From Liolophura sinensis (Eukaryota > Mollusca > Polyplacophora > Chitonida > Chitonidae): 64,000 bases of DNA. This document shows positions 1 through 12,000 of this stretch, piece after piece (position 1 is the stretch's first letter; every line of letters starts with the position of its first letter). The notes under the pieces are model-generated. The model had not been told where the DNA came from and did not search any database. It saw only the letters and a list, made by a program, of their open reading frames with translations. Location of the stretch: the NCBI RefSeq assembly GCF_032854445.1, contig NC_088299.1, forward strand, positions 11,897,608 to 11,961,607, given 5' to 3'. Made by a program: the position numbers and the translations under genes.

Positions 1-1333
1 TATACTGAACATCTGTGACAGCTATCGTTAATATCACCTCGTCTATCTCATCATATTCCCTAGTTTAGCGGCATTAAATACTAGTACGGAGAATTCTCGT
101 ACCTCTCTGTCGTTGGCAGCTGATCCAGCAACCTTGAATTTCATTCAACTCTTGTAAGAATTCATAGATTTGTTCTTGTCCACGGACATTACGTGGTTGT
201 TAACTTAGGTAATTTTCGGGCTTTAAAGTAGAGATAAACATTCAAACTCACGAGAACCAGTTAAAACTTGTTTAACATGTTTGCATGCTGCACTCTGATA
301 TCTGCGTTACTGACCACAATGTCGGCATGTTTGACACTTTTCGCCCGAATTCTGCAATATGACACCGCGAAACTTGTACCGCATATGTCATTTGTTTGCA
401 GTTTTTTCTGATTTATGAACAGTTGTATTCTGAATTATTCACCAGAATGCATATTTATATTATGTCTGAATTATGTAACGTCATATCTACTACTTGTCTC
501 ATATCTACTCTAGTTTTCTGAATTACACTTCTGTCATGTTTCTCCGAATTATGCACTGTCAATTCTGCACTATTTCGCCGAATTATGCACCGTTATATCT
601 GCCACATTTGCCTGATTTATTCATCGTCCACTGGTATAGAACGAAGTGGCTGGTGGGGTGGGGTATCTGGCTGGCTGTACCATGACCTCTAAACCCTGAC
701 CTAATGAATAATCTGGATCAAGACCTATATCGAAGGTCAAACTCACCAAACAAACAATGGAGGCATTTGGGTCGGTGACCGGATTAGGCAAGCCTCAGCG
801 CTCTGCCTAGTGTCACGTGAGATATCTATCCAGGGTTATTCAGAGTTGTGGATATTGGCACTATTATTAGCTCCATTCAAACCAGAACATTTTAATGTTT
901 AGTCACTCATAACTGTCGATTAAAAAACCTCAACACAAGGTTCGTCTAGTAAATAGGGTAAGTCCATGCCAAGACTTGACCATTAGTGTTTTGCCGTGAA
1001 AGTTTAGTGTCGGTGTCTTCCTTGTTGATAAAATAAGCCAATCTCAGTGCGATATATTTTTTTATTCCCACTGAATAAATGTATGTAGTTGACAAATTTT
1101 GCATTTGACCTAAAAATTCGCTGAAAACAGTGCATTTTAGAAGCAAGTAAATGTTCGAAACTGTTACTTTTTGTACTGAAACAGCCATTATTCCAATAGG
1201 ATATCCTATTTTCCAAACAAACGTCAAAACATCTATCCAAGGTCAACAGAACTCAGAATTAGGAATGCAATACAAGTAACTTATTCATGTGTGAATTTAT
1301 AGGTGAAATACAGTATTCATTATGTATATATTA
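1..1333. other. non-coding stretch, nothing recognised
   Basis: AT-rich sequence without a convincing exon. Short open frames here lack splice signals, codon structure or recognisable protein similarity. Confidence 0.5.
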
Positions 1334-1575
1334 ACTTGATTTGTGTTTTACGCCTTACTCGAGAATATTTCGCTGATACGACCAGTAATATGGTGAGAGG
1401 ATACCGGGCACAGCCCGGAGGAAACCCACGAGCAGGTTGCTGAGACCTTCCCATCTACGGCCGGAGAGAAAGCCAGTATGAGGTGGACTTGAACTCACAG
1501 TGACCGCGTTGGTAAGAGGCTCCTTGGCCATTCCGCCGCGCTGGCAGGCTAAACACCTCAGCCACGGAGGCCTCC
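1334..1575 (-). mobile_element. SINE family A, near full length, minus strand
   Basis: On the minus strand it starts with a tRNA-like head (GGCCTCCGTGGCTGAGG, then a B-box-like GAGTTCAAGTCC). It continues through the body shared with about twenty other copies in the window and ends in the tail TATCAGCGAAATATTCTCG, ahead of a T/A-rich end. The family is recognised from repeated occurrence in this window. The tRNA origin is inferred from the A- and B-box-like segments. Confidence 0.85.
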
Positions 1576-2597
1576 TAGTATTCATTATGTACACTCTTAG
1601 TAGTTAAAAATATCTTTATTTCTGACGAAGGCTATCCAAAATATAGAACTCATATCTTATCGAGAGATGTGACATTGGTCTGTTATTATGTCATGTAATC
1701 CAGTGCTTTGGAAATACCAAGGTTCCCAGGGGATTGATGCCTGTTTGCCAGCCCGAACCATCAGGACAAAGAGACTTAACTGTCACGTTAACATCGGCTG
1801 ACACGTCCTTGCTTGAGAACCGTGGAGCCATAAATCGCTCTAATGTTCTATATACTTCACACAACAGTAGGCTGTTCGCTTACATATTAGATCGTAACGT
1901 AATTACGTAACAGATGCCCCTGGGCTCGCGCTGTGAAGCCACTGGCTTTATCTAGCCACCTACAGTAACTGTGGTGTGCAGGGAGTCTCTGTGAGTGGAG
2001 GTTGGTAGTTGGCCAGAGAGTAAGATTGTGAGGGGTAACAGTGGCATGTGAGGGTGAAGTGTTACTCACACAGCTGGTGTTTACACATGGCATCAGTAGG
2101 AACCCTTACATGTGCACAGTCCTCTATCCCAGTTATATAAACAGCCCAACAACTACATATGTAAACCGTTATGTTTGATTTGCAGTACATGTGGGTCTGA
2201 TGTCACTGTAATAGAATAATTGCACACGAAATTGGACCAAATTTTACCCGGGCCCTAAAATGATTATAACGTCGCTCAAAATGCAAATAAATTAATTAAC
2301 TCCAAAATATACACGTTAAATGGTGGCACAAATCTCCACATGTGGCTAAAATACGTCCTAGTTATCGTCATTTAGGATATAAGATAACAAGGCTTTACGA
2401 CACAGAGCTGCCAACTTGTCCATACAGTGGTTAATTTAATTAACTTTCGAGACAAATAAACAAAAGTTTATTTGACGTTAGATTAATATAAAAGTAGTCA
2501 GTGCTTCGTAAACAGCTCGTACGCCTATTCAAAGCTTATCTTTAGGTACATTTCTAGAGTCCGTACAATTTGTATTTTATAAATGTATGTGTAGACT
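1576..2597. other. non-coding stretch, nothing recognised
   Basis: AT-rich intergenic sequence with no exon-like open frame and no clear repeat seen. Confidence 0.45.
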
Positions 2598-2877
2598 CCA
2601 AAAAATAATCTGCTAATTTTAACAGTAAGTGACTCGTTTCAGTGATGCCAGAATGCTGTTATTATAACATACATGCAATACTGTGTCATATTTAACATAA
2701 CATCCTGTAGGTCTAATACAATTTTTATGTATAACAAATGGAACATGACTGTTATATTTAACAGAATAATGTGCTGCAATAACAGAATACACTCTACACC
2801 ACGCAGACAACCGACTTTCTGTTAAATTTAACATCGGATTAAGTCTCTTAATCCCAGATTTAACAGATTATTTTTGG
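2598..2877. mobile_element. inverted-repeat MITE-like element, copy 1
   Basis: The ends are inverted copies of each other: CCAAAAAATAATCTG on the left and CAGATTATTTTTGG on the right. Further inside, TAACAG/CTGTTA blocks are arranged palindromically. It shares internal blocks with the element at 27079-27295, including the run around TTTCTGTTAAATTTAACA and the CCAGAATG/TAGAATG motif. No transposase is present, so it would be non-autonomous. Confidence 0.7.
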
Positions 2878-3920
2878 TAAGTGCTATTTCCTGGAGACCA
2901 CAGGGATTTGGTTGGTTTGTAGAGTTCAGGGGCATACTCAGGTGTACTGCACTTATATTACGAATATCAGTTAACATGTTAACAGTTAACAGATACTGCG
3001 AGTCACTAAACTTTCGCTTTTTTCAGGCATGGCTAATTTCTTGGCTCGTTTATCTTATCTATTCTTCTACAAGCCACAAACTTACAACAAAAACAGTCCT
3101 GTATAAATTACACGGACGCCACCAAACCACGTGTCCACGATGATGATGCAAGCATTACAGCCATCATTTGCACGGCTATCAGCAATGTACGAGTGCGCAG
3201 ATCCCATTCCCGATATTCCCACGTGGACACATAAAGTGATGCAACAGTTAGTTATTCACACATCTCCCATTAACAATGTGCGCTGTAGCATACTGGTATA
3301 CACGATGTAAGCTATCGACTGACAGAAGGAAAAATAAACAGTGGGCGACATCATATGAGGCCAGGCAGACAAACGCAAATTATGAAAGATTTGCTGTACG
3401 AAAACAGCTGCTACATGCATGAATGGCTTGCACAGCCCAGTTGAGATGACCTCCTCTCTAGTCTAGGCCAGAAGTCCCCATTCACCACAAATCTGTTACA
3501 TATGTACTCTCTATATACACATCCAGTGTGACCCTAAAATGGTACATGCAGTTAAGGTTCACAAAAGAAGTCACTGGGAAATACATACATACATATATAT
3601 ATATATGTGTGTGTGCATATTCGTACAGGATACAGTTATAGGAGGTATCAACATTTGCGTGTTACGCTGAGTTCAGGAGAACTAATAAACACGGCATCTA
3701 ACTCGACACGGTTAACCACGTCCTATTTAATACATGCGGACGTCTTCACGAGGACAGGGGCGGGTGCTATCTTAACTGTACTACTCACCTCTCTACCGAG
3801 CTTCTCTGTTGTCAGGGTACCCGTTCCAAGATCAGAACGTAAACAACTTCCCTTGTGTACCTTTTGCAGATGGTCCCAGCAATAACGTGTTTTCCCTGTG
3901 TCGGCTAGTCTTACTGCTGA
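2878..3920. other. non-coding stretch with short CA/TA microsatellite
   Basis: No gene seen. Around 3580-3615 there is a compound ACAT / TATA / TGTG microsatellite. Confidence 0.45.
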
Positions 3921-4040
3921 ATTGCCGGGCTGTGACGTGTCTGTTGGTATTCACCATATAACCAGCACAGCTAGCGGTAAATTGCCGGGCTGTGACGTGT
4001 CTGTTGGTATTCACCATATAACCAGCCCAGCTAGCGGTAC
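3921..4040. repeat. 60-bp tandem duplication, two copies
   Basis: Two adjacent 60-bp units are almost identical, each beginning ATTGCCGGGCTGTGACGTG and ending in CTAGCGGTA. The high identity implies a recent duplication. It is not evidently coding. Confidence 0.9.
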
Positions 4041-5857
4041 ACTCACGCGCCTCGGCTCTACAACCTTTCAGAGCCTATATCCAATGAAATCCGTCGGCTG
4101 TCCTAAAGCCCATGTGTTGAGGAGACTGAGTGGGTAATCCGGCAGGGGTTTGGATCGATTCCACAGAGCCCGCCAATGACTGCTACATCTGACTGTCTAC
4201 TACAACAGCTACACTCTGTGAGAAGCCGGTATTCTTAATGGAGCAGAGACTAATCGCCGCATGAATAGTGCACTAACCTAACAAAAGCCATATTCCCGCG
4301 GTCACTGTACAATGGCGCAGTTCATACTCCAGCCAAACCTAGGCTGTCTTCACAACGATTCATCCTTAGTGTTAGCCTCAGAGGATCGTTAACCCAGGAG
4401 TCCTGTTCCCTTCTATCAAAGCTAAACGGCCAGTTACAATAAAATAGCTGAGTAGTTTGTCTTTTTGTCTTTTTTTCATTGGATACCGACATTCCTGATT
4501 TACTTTGTTGTTACACACTGTCTATATCATGTCTACCTAAACAACAATGTCTAGACATTAGTATGGGCTTTTGTCAGCCCATCGGAGGACATCAAGACAA
4601 TTCTTGCAAACTCTGTACTTGTGTAATAATGATAATGTGTACAAGTACTTTCCGTAAATCAGTTGTACATCCATTACAACATGAAATACGGTACCACACA
4701 TATCCCCAAAAAGTTGATCATAGCCCACTTTGGAGGTTAAACATTTAACGAGTACGAGTATAGTTTTATGTGCATATTTCATTTACTACTTGCATGTTTC
4801 TTTTCTTTCACTTCAGTGACTTAATGTGACTAGCCTACATCAATTTCAATTTCAATCACCAATGAAATAAATAAATAAATACCTCCACTAAACAGAGAAT
4901 TATAATTACTTCTTTGTGCGTATCATTTCAGGAAATAACTTTTGAATACAGTTCGAATTTAATGCCCAATGGGTTAAGTACAACCTAATGGCCGATATAA
5001 ACTTACACCGTTGCCGGATTCGAACCCACGATCAAGTGATTTCCATGACCTGAAAATAGCGCCCACATCCGACAATCTTCTCCTATGCCTGGTCTTACAT
5101 GATTTACAACAAAGTACGAGGCTCAAGCACATGTTAGTATGTACGACCTCAAGTAAGCTTCATTCACGGCAGACCAACATTTCTCAATGATAAAAAGACT
5201 TTCTTGTGTGAATTGTTAGCAGGAAAGAAGTAAATACGTCTAATGTAATTCATCATTTTTTTTTCACAGCAAGTGGAGATAGCTGATATAAGCTCTGACA
5301 TTATTGCGCGGAGATGCAAACATGTGGAAGGCTAACACCGCCAAAATTATACATCCCAAATGAAATAAGCATCCCCCAAAGCAAACAAGCATCTCACAAA
5401 TGAATCTGAATCATCTCTCAAACGGAATAAGCATCTCCCAAACCAAACACTAATGGTTACACAAAAAAAATTAACACAAATTATACAACAGAGTCCCTGA
5501 ACAACTAGAACGTGACCGGATGGGATGTATGTACGTGTATATGATACACCACTTGAAGGGTATACCGGTGTAAGTGTGATACACGCTGGGCCCCAGACAT
5601 GTGTCATCTTGCATGCAGGCTTAAAATGTATAAGCCATGTATTTGCACAAAGCTTGGCTCGTTGCAATCTCTCAAGGCTCTCTTGGTGCTGCGCATAATG
5701 CACTCATGGCAGGCTAATTACAATGTTATGCTCTTTCTTTCAAAACACACTTGAAAGTAAACATCATAGTTGTTTCTCACAAATAAAGGTCCCTTCCCGA
5801 TACTGATCATGTAAAACAGTTCTGGTTTTCCTTGTTCCTTTAATTTCTATAGAAATT
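4041..5857. other. non-coding stretch, nothing recognised
   Basis: No exon or full repeat was identified. A B-box-like GGATTCGAACCCACGA near 5018 may be a fragment of a tRNA-derived element. Confidence 0.4.
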
Positions 5858-6569
5858 GTATACAAAACACCCTTTATAATCTTCAGTATAACAAGGCAAT
5901 ACGATGCTGATACCTTAAATGAAGTATAATGCACGGTATATGTTGAGTATACAAAACACCCTTTATAATCTTCGCTATGATAAGGCAATACGATGCTGAT
6001 ACCGTAAATGCAGTATAATGCACGGTATATGCTGAGTATACAAAACACCCTTTATAATCTTCGCTATGATAAGGCAATACGATGCTGATACCGTAAATGC
6101 AGTATAATGCACGGTATATGTTGAGTATACAAAACACCTTTTATAATCTTCGGTATGATAAGGCAATACGACGCTGATACCGTAAATGAAGTATAATGCA
6201 CGGCATATGTTGAGTATACAAAACACCCTTCATAATCTTCGGTATGACAAGGTAATACGATGCTGATGCCGTAAATGCAGTATAATGCACGGTATATGCT
6301 GAGTATACAAAACACCCTTCATAATCTTCGGTATGACAAGGTAATACGATGCTGATGCCGTAAATGCAGTATAATGCACGGTATATGCTGAGTATACAAA
6401 ACACCCTTCATAATCTTCGGTATGACAAGGTAATACTATGCTGATACCGTAAATGCAGTATAATTCACGGTATATGCTGAGTATACAAAACACCCTTCAC
6501 AACCATCGGTACGACAAGGCAATATGATGCTGACACGGTAAATTAAGTATAATGCACGGTATACCGATG
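5858..6569. repeat. 89-bp tandem satellite, eight regular units
   Basis: The motif GTATACAAAACACC recurs at 5858, 5947, 6036, 6125, 6214, 6303, 6392 and 6481, exactly 89 bp apart. Each unit holds an imperfect inverted motif (ATACCGT ... ACGGTAT). Degenerate units run on to about 6915. The chain of overlapping 83-95-codon open frames on the minus strand is a by-product of a unit that lacks stops; there is no sign of translation. Confidence 0.95.
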
Positions 6570-6915
6570 TCGATACCGTGAATAAATATAGATAATGCAC
6601 GGTAGATGTGAAGTACAAAACATTCACTATCCTCCACGATAGAAGAGCAGCACAGTACATTACTGATACTGTGAGCAAAATTAGATAATGCACGGTACAG
6701 GCTGGGAAAGAAAACAACTGCCATCATCTTCTGGAAAATAACACACTGTTGACAACATACGGTATGCTGAGTACAAAACATCGGCCATCATCCACAGCGA
6801 AAGAAAAACACACAAAGTTATATAGATGATAAAATACCTGACCGCTGTACATACGGTGAATAGACAAAATATGGTAAGCTGAGAACAAAACGTCCGCTAA
6901 TCCTCCACCAGAGGA
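6570..6915. repeat. degenerate continuation of the 89-bp satellite
   Basis: Blocks such as AATGCACGGTA and AGTACAAAACAT keep recurring with irregular spacing, as in a decayed edge of the array. Confidence 0.7.
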
Positions 6916-7410
6916 AAAGATTCATAGATATTAAGCTGAAAATAGCTGACGGTAGATATTCAGCTGAAAATAGTTGAACGCCTTATAAAGTCATTTCCTG
7001 TTACCTAGTAACAGTTCACTTGTGACGCAAGGGAAACAGTTTCTAGGTACATCAGCCTCCCGCCAGATCAGCTTCTTCACGATGATTGGCAGTTGTATAG
7101 CTGTATATATTCCTGCAGATTTCAGACCTTGTTCAGGGACATATCATGGCACATCGGTTCGGTGCCTGGGTGGAACGACGGTAAATAGAATCTGGATCAG
7201 TCTAGTGAAACGATCTGAAAATAAGATCAACCTTAATAACAAGATAGACCAGAAGGAAAATTTCATATCTACTTCGGAGTAAACCCTCGACTTTAGGCAA
7301 GTCATTAGCGAACTTTACAAAATGCCTCACAAATATCTAAATGATGAAATACAGGTTACCGCCAACTTATTTCATGCAAGACCATATAAACCCCCCATAT
7401 AACGCTATCT
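6916..7410. other. non-coding stretch, nothing recognised
   Basis: No exon-like open frame or repeat identified. Confidence 0.4.
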
Positions 7411-7667
7411 GTGCCTCTGTGGCCCAGTGTTTGGGGCGCCAGAGCAGCACAATAACTGAGGAGTCTCTCACCAATGCGGTCGCTGTAAGTTCAAGTCCAG
7501 CTCTGTGTTGGCTTCCTCTCCAGTCGTGCGTAGGAAGGTTTGTCAGCAGCCTGCGGATGGTCGTGGGTTTTCGAGCCTGGTTTCCCCCAACCATACGGCT
7601 GGCCGCCGTCGTATAAGAGAAATATTGTTGAGTAAGATGTAAAACACCAAACAAACAAATAAAATTA
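7411..7667 (+). mobile_element. SINE family A, diverged full-length copy
   Basis: The head GCCTCTGTGGCCCAGTG, B-box-like AAGTTCAAGTCC, body TGCGGATGGTCGTGGGTTT and tail CGTCGTATAAGAGAAATATT are followed by an AAACAAACAAATAAA end. Confidence 0.85.
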
Positions 7668-8322
7668 ATCCCCTAACGTTGACCATCGCTTTTTCTCATC
7701 CAGCACCATCAAGGGCCTGATAACATTATAGAGGAATCTCGAAAGTTTCTGCCTGACGTTGTGACTGAACCAACATCTCTTGTGTCCCAATTGTCAATCA
7801 AGAACATCCAAATGACCAGTCATAAGCAATATTGTTGCAAATAGGTCAACCGGATGTCCCACACATAGGTTACAAATGATCGATCTTTCTATGACGCCAT
7901 GGCGTCACAACTGCTTTCACCGGGAATGGAATGAAAAGTAGCCTTGTCACCATAAGGGGTGGTGGGACATCGGATGTGCTGGACCCATGCATTCTAAGGC
8001 AAACATCGCGATCACATCCAGTAAGTCACGCACAGAAGAACTAACATAGAAATATACAGAATGCTAAATACAACGCATTTCTAACAGTAACTTACACGCT
8101 ACTCCAAGCACCAAGGGTTAAGAAAGATTAGGCCAAAAAATGGAGAGATGTTAATTGCAATTGCATAGCTAATCCACCAGCGAATTCTGATTCATGCAGG
8201 AATAGAGTATAAAAGACTACAGCAAAGCGAGAACAACATGATATATGACAATGGTTACACATGGCCGGTGAAACCCGGTTTCTTGTCAATGTATTGTAAC
8301 TGTTCATGTAAATGCTTAATGA
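7668..8322. other. non-coding stretch downstream of the transporter gene
   Basis: Nothing was recognised. The last coding exon of the SLC7A9-like gene (minus strand, expected to encode a few tens of residues) may lie somewhere below 8920. I could not identify it here with confidence. Confidence 0.35.
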
Positions 8323-8404
8323 CTAGCACCTCGCACACACCCTAGCACCTCACATAAACCCTTGCACCTCACACACACCCTAGCACCTCACACACACCCT
8401 AGCG
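8323..8404. repeat. ~20-bp minisatellite, four units
   Basis: Tandem units of the form TAGCACCTCACACACACCC, with small variations. Confidence 0.85.
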
Positions 8405-8920
8405 TATAAAGATGCAGTGATGTTCACTGGTCTAGAATTACTCAAAATGCTCTGTTGTCACCATGCCTTGTCACAATGCATGTTGTACCTAACACATCTT
8501 CAGATCAAATAACGCTTGCAGGCATTCCCCCTCAAGGAGTCAGTGTTGACATTCATTTTGTCTTGCATCTTCACGGTGTCAACCGTGGTTTGTACATTAA
8601 CCACATTCAGACACAGGACATGTACTCAGCAGACGGGGAATATATTTCACGCCATCGAGATGCTTGGCTTGATTTCGATGATACGGCGTTTCAGTAATGT
8701 AGCATTAGAAATTAGAGTTTCAGTCGGGTTTCAAGCAGTTAACGTCTTAGAGCAAATTTAGTCTCCAAACAAAGGACTGGAAAAATAAAAACGTGTGGAT
8801 GAAATTCCCTCAAGGGAAATTGGGATGGCGGGTTAAAACAATGGATTGCATTCTCAAGAACTACATAATTTTCTGTTTGATTAGGGGTCAAAGGTTGGGG
8901 AGGGTTAGGGCTATACTTAC

Positions 8921-9089
8921 CGATATGAGGCAAATGTAGTTTCATGTACACAAAAGGAACATAGAAGATCAGCCCGCTTATAACAAAGAGGAAGGCATAC
9001 AGAAACTCAATCTGCGGATTCTGGATGATCGGAGCAATGATGAGGTATACGGAAGCAATCACGACTAGCACTGGCACAACAACTGGCAC
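8921..9089 (-). CDS. SLC7A9-like: SLC7A9-like exon 11 (residues 417-472)
   Basis: It encodes [20 protein letters not shown] and a last TM ([20 protein letters not shown]). The acceptor is GATTCCAG and the donor GTAAGT after a split Gly codon. If the donor were read through, the frame would stay open to 8739 with an unlike-family tail, so splicing is the better reading. Confidence 0.93.
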
Positions 9090-12000
9090 CTGGAATCAAA
9101 ATATGAGAACACAAATATGAATGCAATAACCTGGAGGATTTTTGGTACATATTATATGGACTGTTCTAATGAACCGCACAAAGAGCGAGATATAGCGAGT
9201 TTTCAATCAGCATCCTCATCGTTTGGTAACCAAATATAAATCGTTCCACGTATAGTTTACATTTCTACTCAAGGCAGGTGTGTATTTAGTTATCCGACTG
9301 CTAACAGAACCTCTTGAGATAGCAGTTTTTCATACATAAAAATCCATGCAAAACATAAGACTGAGTTGTACTATAAGGGCCGGGAAACAGAGCAAAATGG
9401 CCGTGATTTCACTCAGATTGAATAATCGCCTGTATAGATATAGCCTAGGTCTGACGTCTGTTTCATTCTTCAAAGCTTAGCTTTCAAAAATACTTCACTA
9501 ATTAACAGTTAATGTGGAAGCTAAGCTGGGAATATTGTTAACTGATGTCAGAGCTAAGGTATAGGCACACTTTCAGTTTCTGGATGCATACTCTCTTGGC
9601 GAAAGGCTTCCTGAGGGCAGCCGAAACTGGTTCTTCTCAAAGACTACTTGTTAAGGTTTTGTGTTCGATTCCGGGTCCTGATCGTCGACTTGGTTTTTGT
9701 CCTAAGTCAGCAGGTTTATTAGGTATCTAACAAATTCGCGGTGCTTTCCTATATGAGGTCTATTCCACAAAGTTAAATGATCGCTGTGGGACAAGTGAAA
9801 TACTTCCGGTAAAGCGTAACACACAAGTCTGATGTGCTCTGGCTGTTTCTCCTCCCCACAATGTTGAAGATCAAAGCGTCTAAAATGAGAGACACATTTC
9901 AGACCTACAGATCTAACATTTCAACTGTTCCACATTTACTGTATTATAGTGAACGACAAGACTAGATAAAGAACCATTATCTCTAAAAATTCTATACATG
10001 TATTTACAAAAAGAACACCACTTTGTACATATGTGTTTGTGTAGCCCGCGATTGAAACAGGATGTGTATGACAGGTACACGGTGTGGTACACATTTAAAG
10101 TGTAGGTCCCTAAAGATGATATATTCAAAATACGCATTAATGTGAGTGAGCAAAACTGTTACAACTAATGTGTGCCTGAGGTATACATCTTCTGTCTTTT
10201 TTGCACACAATTGCTTTTAGATTTATTTTATTTATTTATTTGATTGGCATTTTACGCCGTACTAAAGAATATTTCACTTATACGACGGTGGAAACCGCGC
10301 AGAGCCCGGGGAAACCCGCGACTATCCGCAGGTTGCTGCCCAGTTGCTTTCAGCGACTATAGGTCTACATAAATAAATTATAGTATCATTATGCCCGATA
10401 GTGTGGAAGTTGGAATCGTCCTGATTCTAGATGGTATTTACCTTATATGGCCTGTGCAGGTTCGGTTCAGTGTATCTGAGGATGACCAATGACAACGCTG
10501 TCAGGCCATAAAATATCCAGGCGGCGAAACTGAAGAAACCGATGAGGCTCCCAAGGTTTCCCAGGCCAACTACCAAAAGTATACCGATGCACACCTGAGA
10601 AATGTATGACCACAATTCGTATAAAAATGGCAGAATTACTAAGAAAGGATATTTAGCAAAGTCAGTTTAACATATACACAACAGACCTGTCACTCAGTAA
10701 ACAGTATACATGTATCACTGTTACCATTAGAGTCATCTCCCTTAAGTTGATCAGTATTTGCCTGTCAGTTGGATTGGCCAGTCGATCATATATCACTTCA
10801 CAAATGAGTTGAGCGCAAGACGACATCGATTATTTGCCAAATATCGCAGTTGTTACGAATTTACACATATGAATTGTTACGATTTAGACATATGTGTCAT
10901 GTTATCAAGTAGGAGTTTACTATGCTACTTAACTGTAAAGATTAGGGACGGTAAAGGAGTGAGCCTGTTCGCGTGGATGAAGGAGAGGAATCCTGGCATA
11001 TGACCCTCCCTGCTGGCTACGTAGCATAGCCTGAGGAAAACAACTCAAAATGATGACATCATTATATATACACAATAAAGTAACTCATAGGCTCTTTCCT
11101 ATGATGTATTGGTGTTATCTATTAGACTCTAAATGAACAAGAAACCCTCTTAAATAGTTACATTGAACACTGAAAAGATCAAGAGGAGTCACTGCATTCA
11201 TAAGAGTTACATGTATCAGACCAGTTTTATTAAGAGTTAATGTTTCAAAGTCTTCATATTCCAACTCCATTAAAAGTGTTAAATTTTTTAAACTCTGTTT
11301 TAAGTGTTGGTTTAGGATATTGATTAATCAAGTTTAAATGGAGTTGGAATGTGAACACTTTAACCAGCGTTCAACCACTCAAACTTCATAAAATTGGTAA
11401 GATAACTTAGTGCAGTCATTCTTCGTCATCCTTACTCCGTTAAATGCAACTGTATAGTTTTAATACTGTACATTAATAGACACACCTCCTTACATTGGCA
11501 AAAACCATAGACTATACATTTTTCTAAATAGAATCCAACAAACTTCCTAAAATTTATAATGCGGGTCGTATAATTCTTTCAAACTTTAGGATCATTTTAA
11601 CACTAGCAATTTTACAGGGTCGAGTCTGACATTTATAGAAAGAGATAAGTTGAGCTCAGTAAATGCAAAATATTGTCTGGCCAAAAATATCCTGTTTACT
11701 TGATCAAAACAATCGACAAACCTTCCGCTGGCGAAAAGACATCCGTTAGCGGCTCCGAAACAGGACATGACGACAAATACTGGTATAATCCATGCCATTA
11801 TACCCAGCATCCTTTCTCCCCACGTCTGTAGAAGTAGATAAAGGTATCATTTAAATCTGTTATTAGATTTTGAATATATTCAGCCGTATCTATGATTATG
11901 TACAAATATGCAAAAGTCCACATGCATGTTATTCTATTCGTAATGGGAGTAGACTTGGGACGTGATTAAAGTATGTGACTTTTCCTTATTTTATATGGAA

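Noticed and set aside
5347-6781. series of overlapping 83-118-codon minus-strand open frames
   Set aside because: They repeat with the 89-bp satellite period and mostly restate the same sequence in shifted frames.
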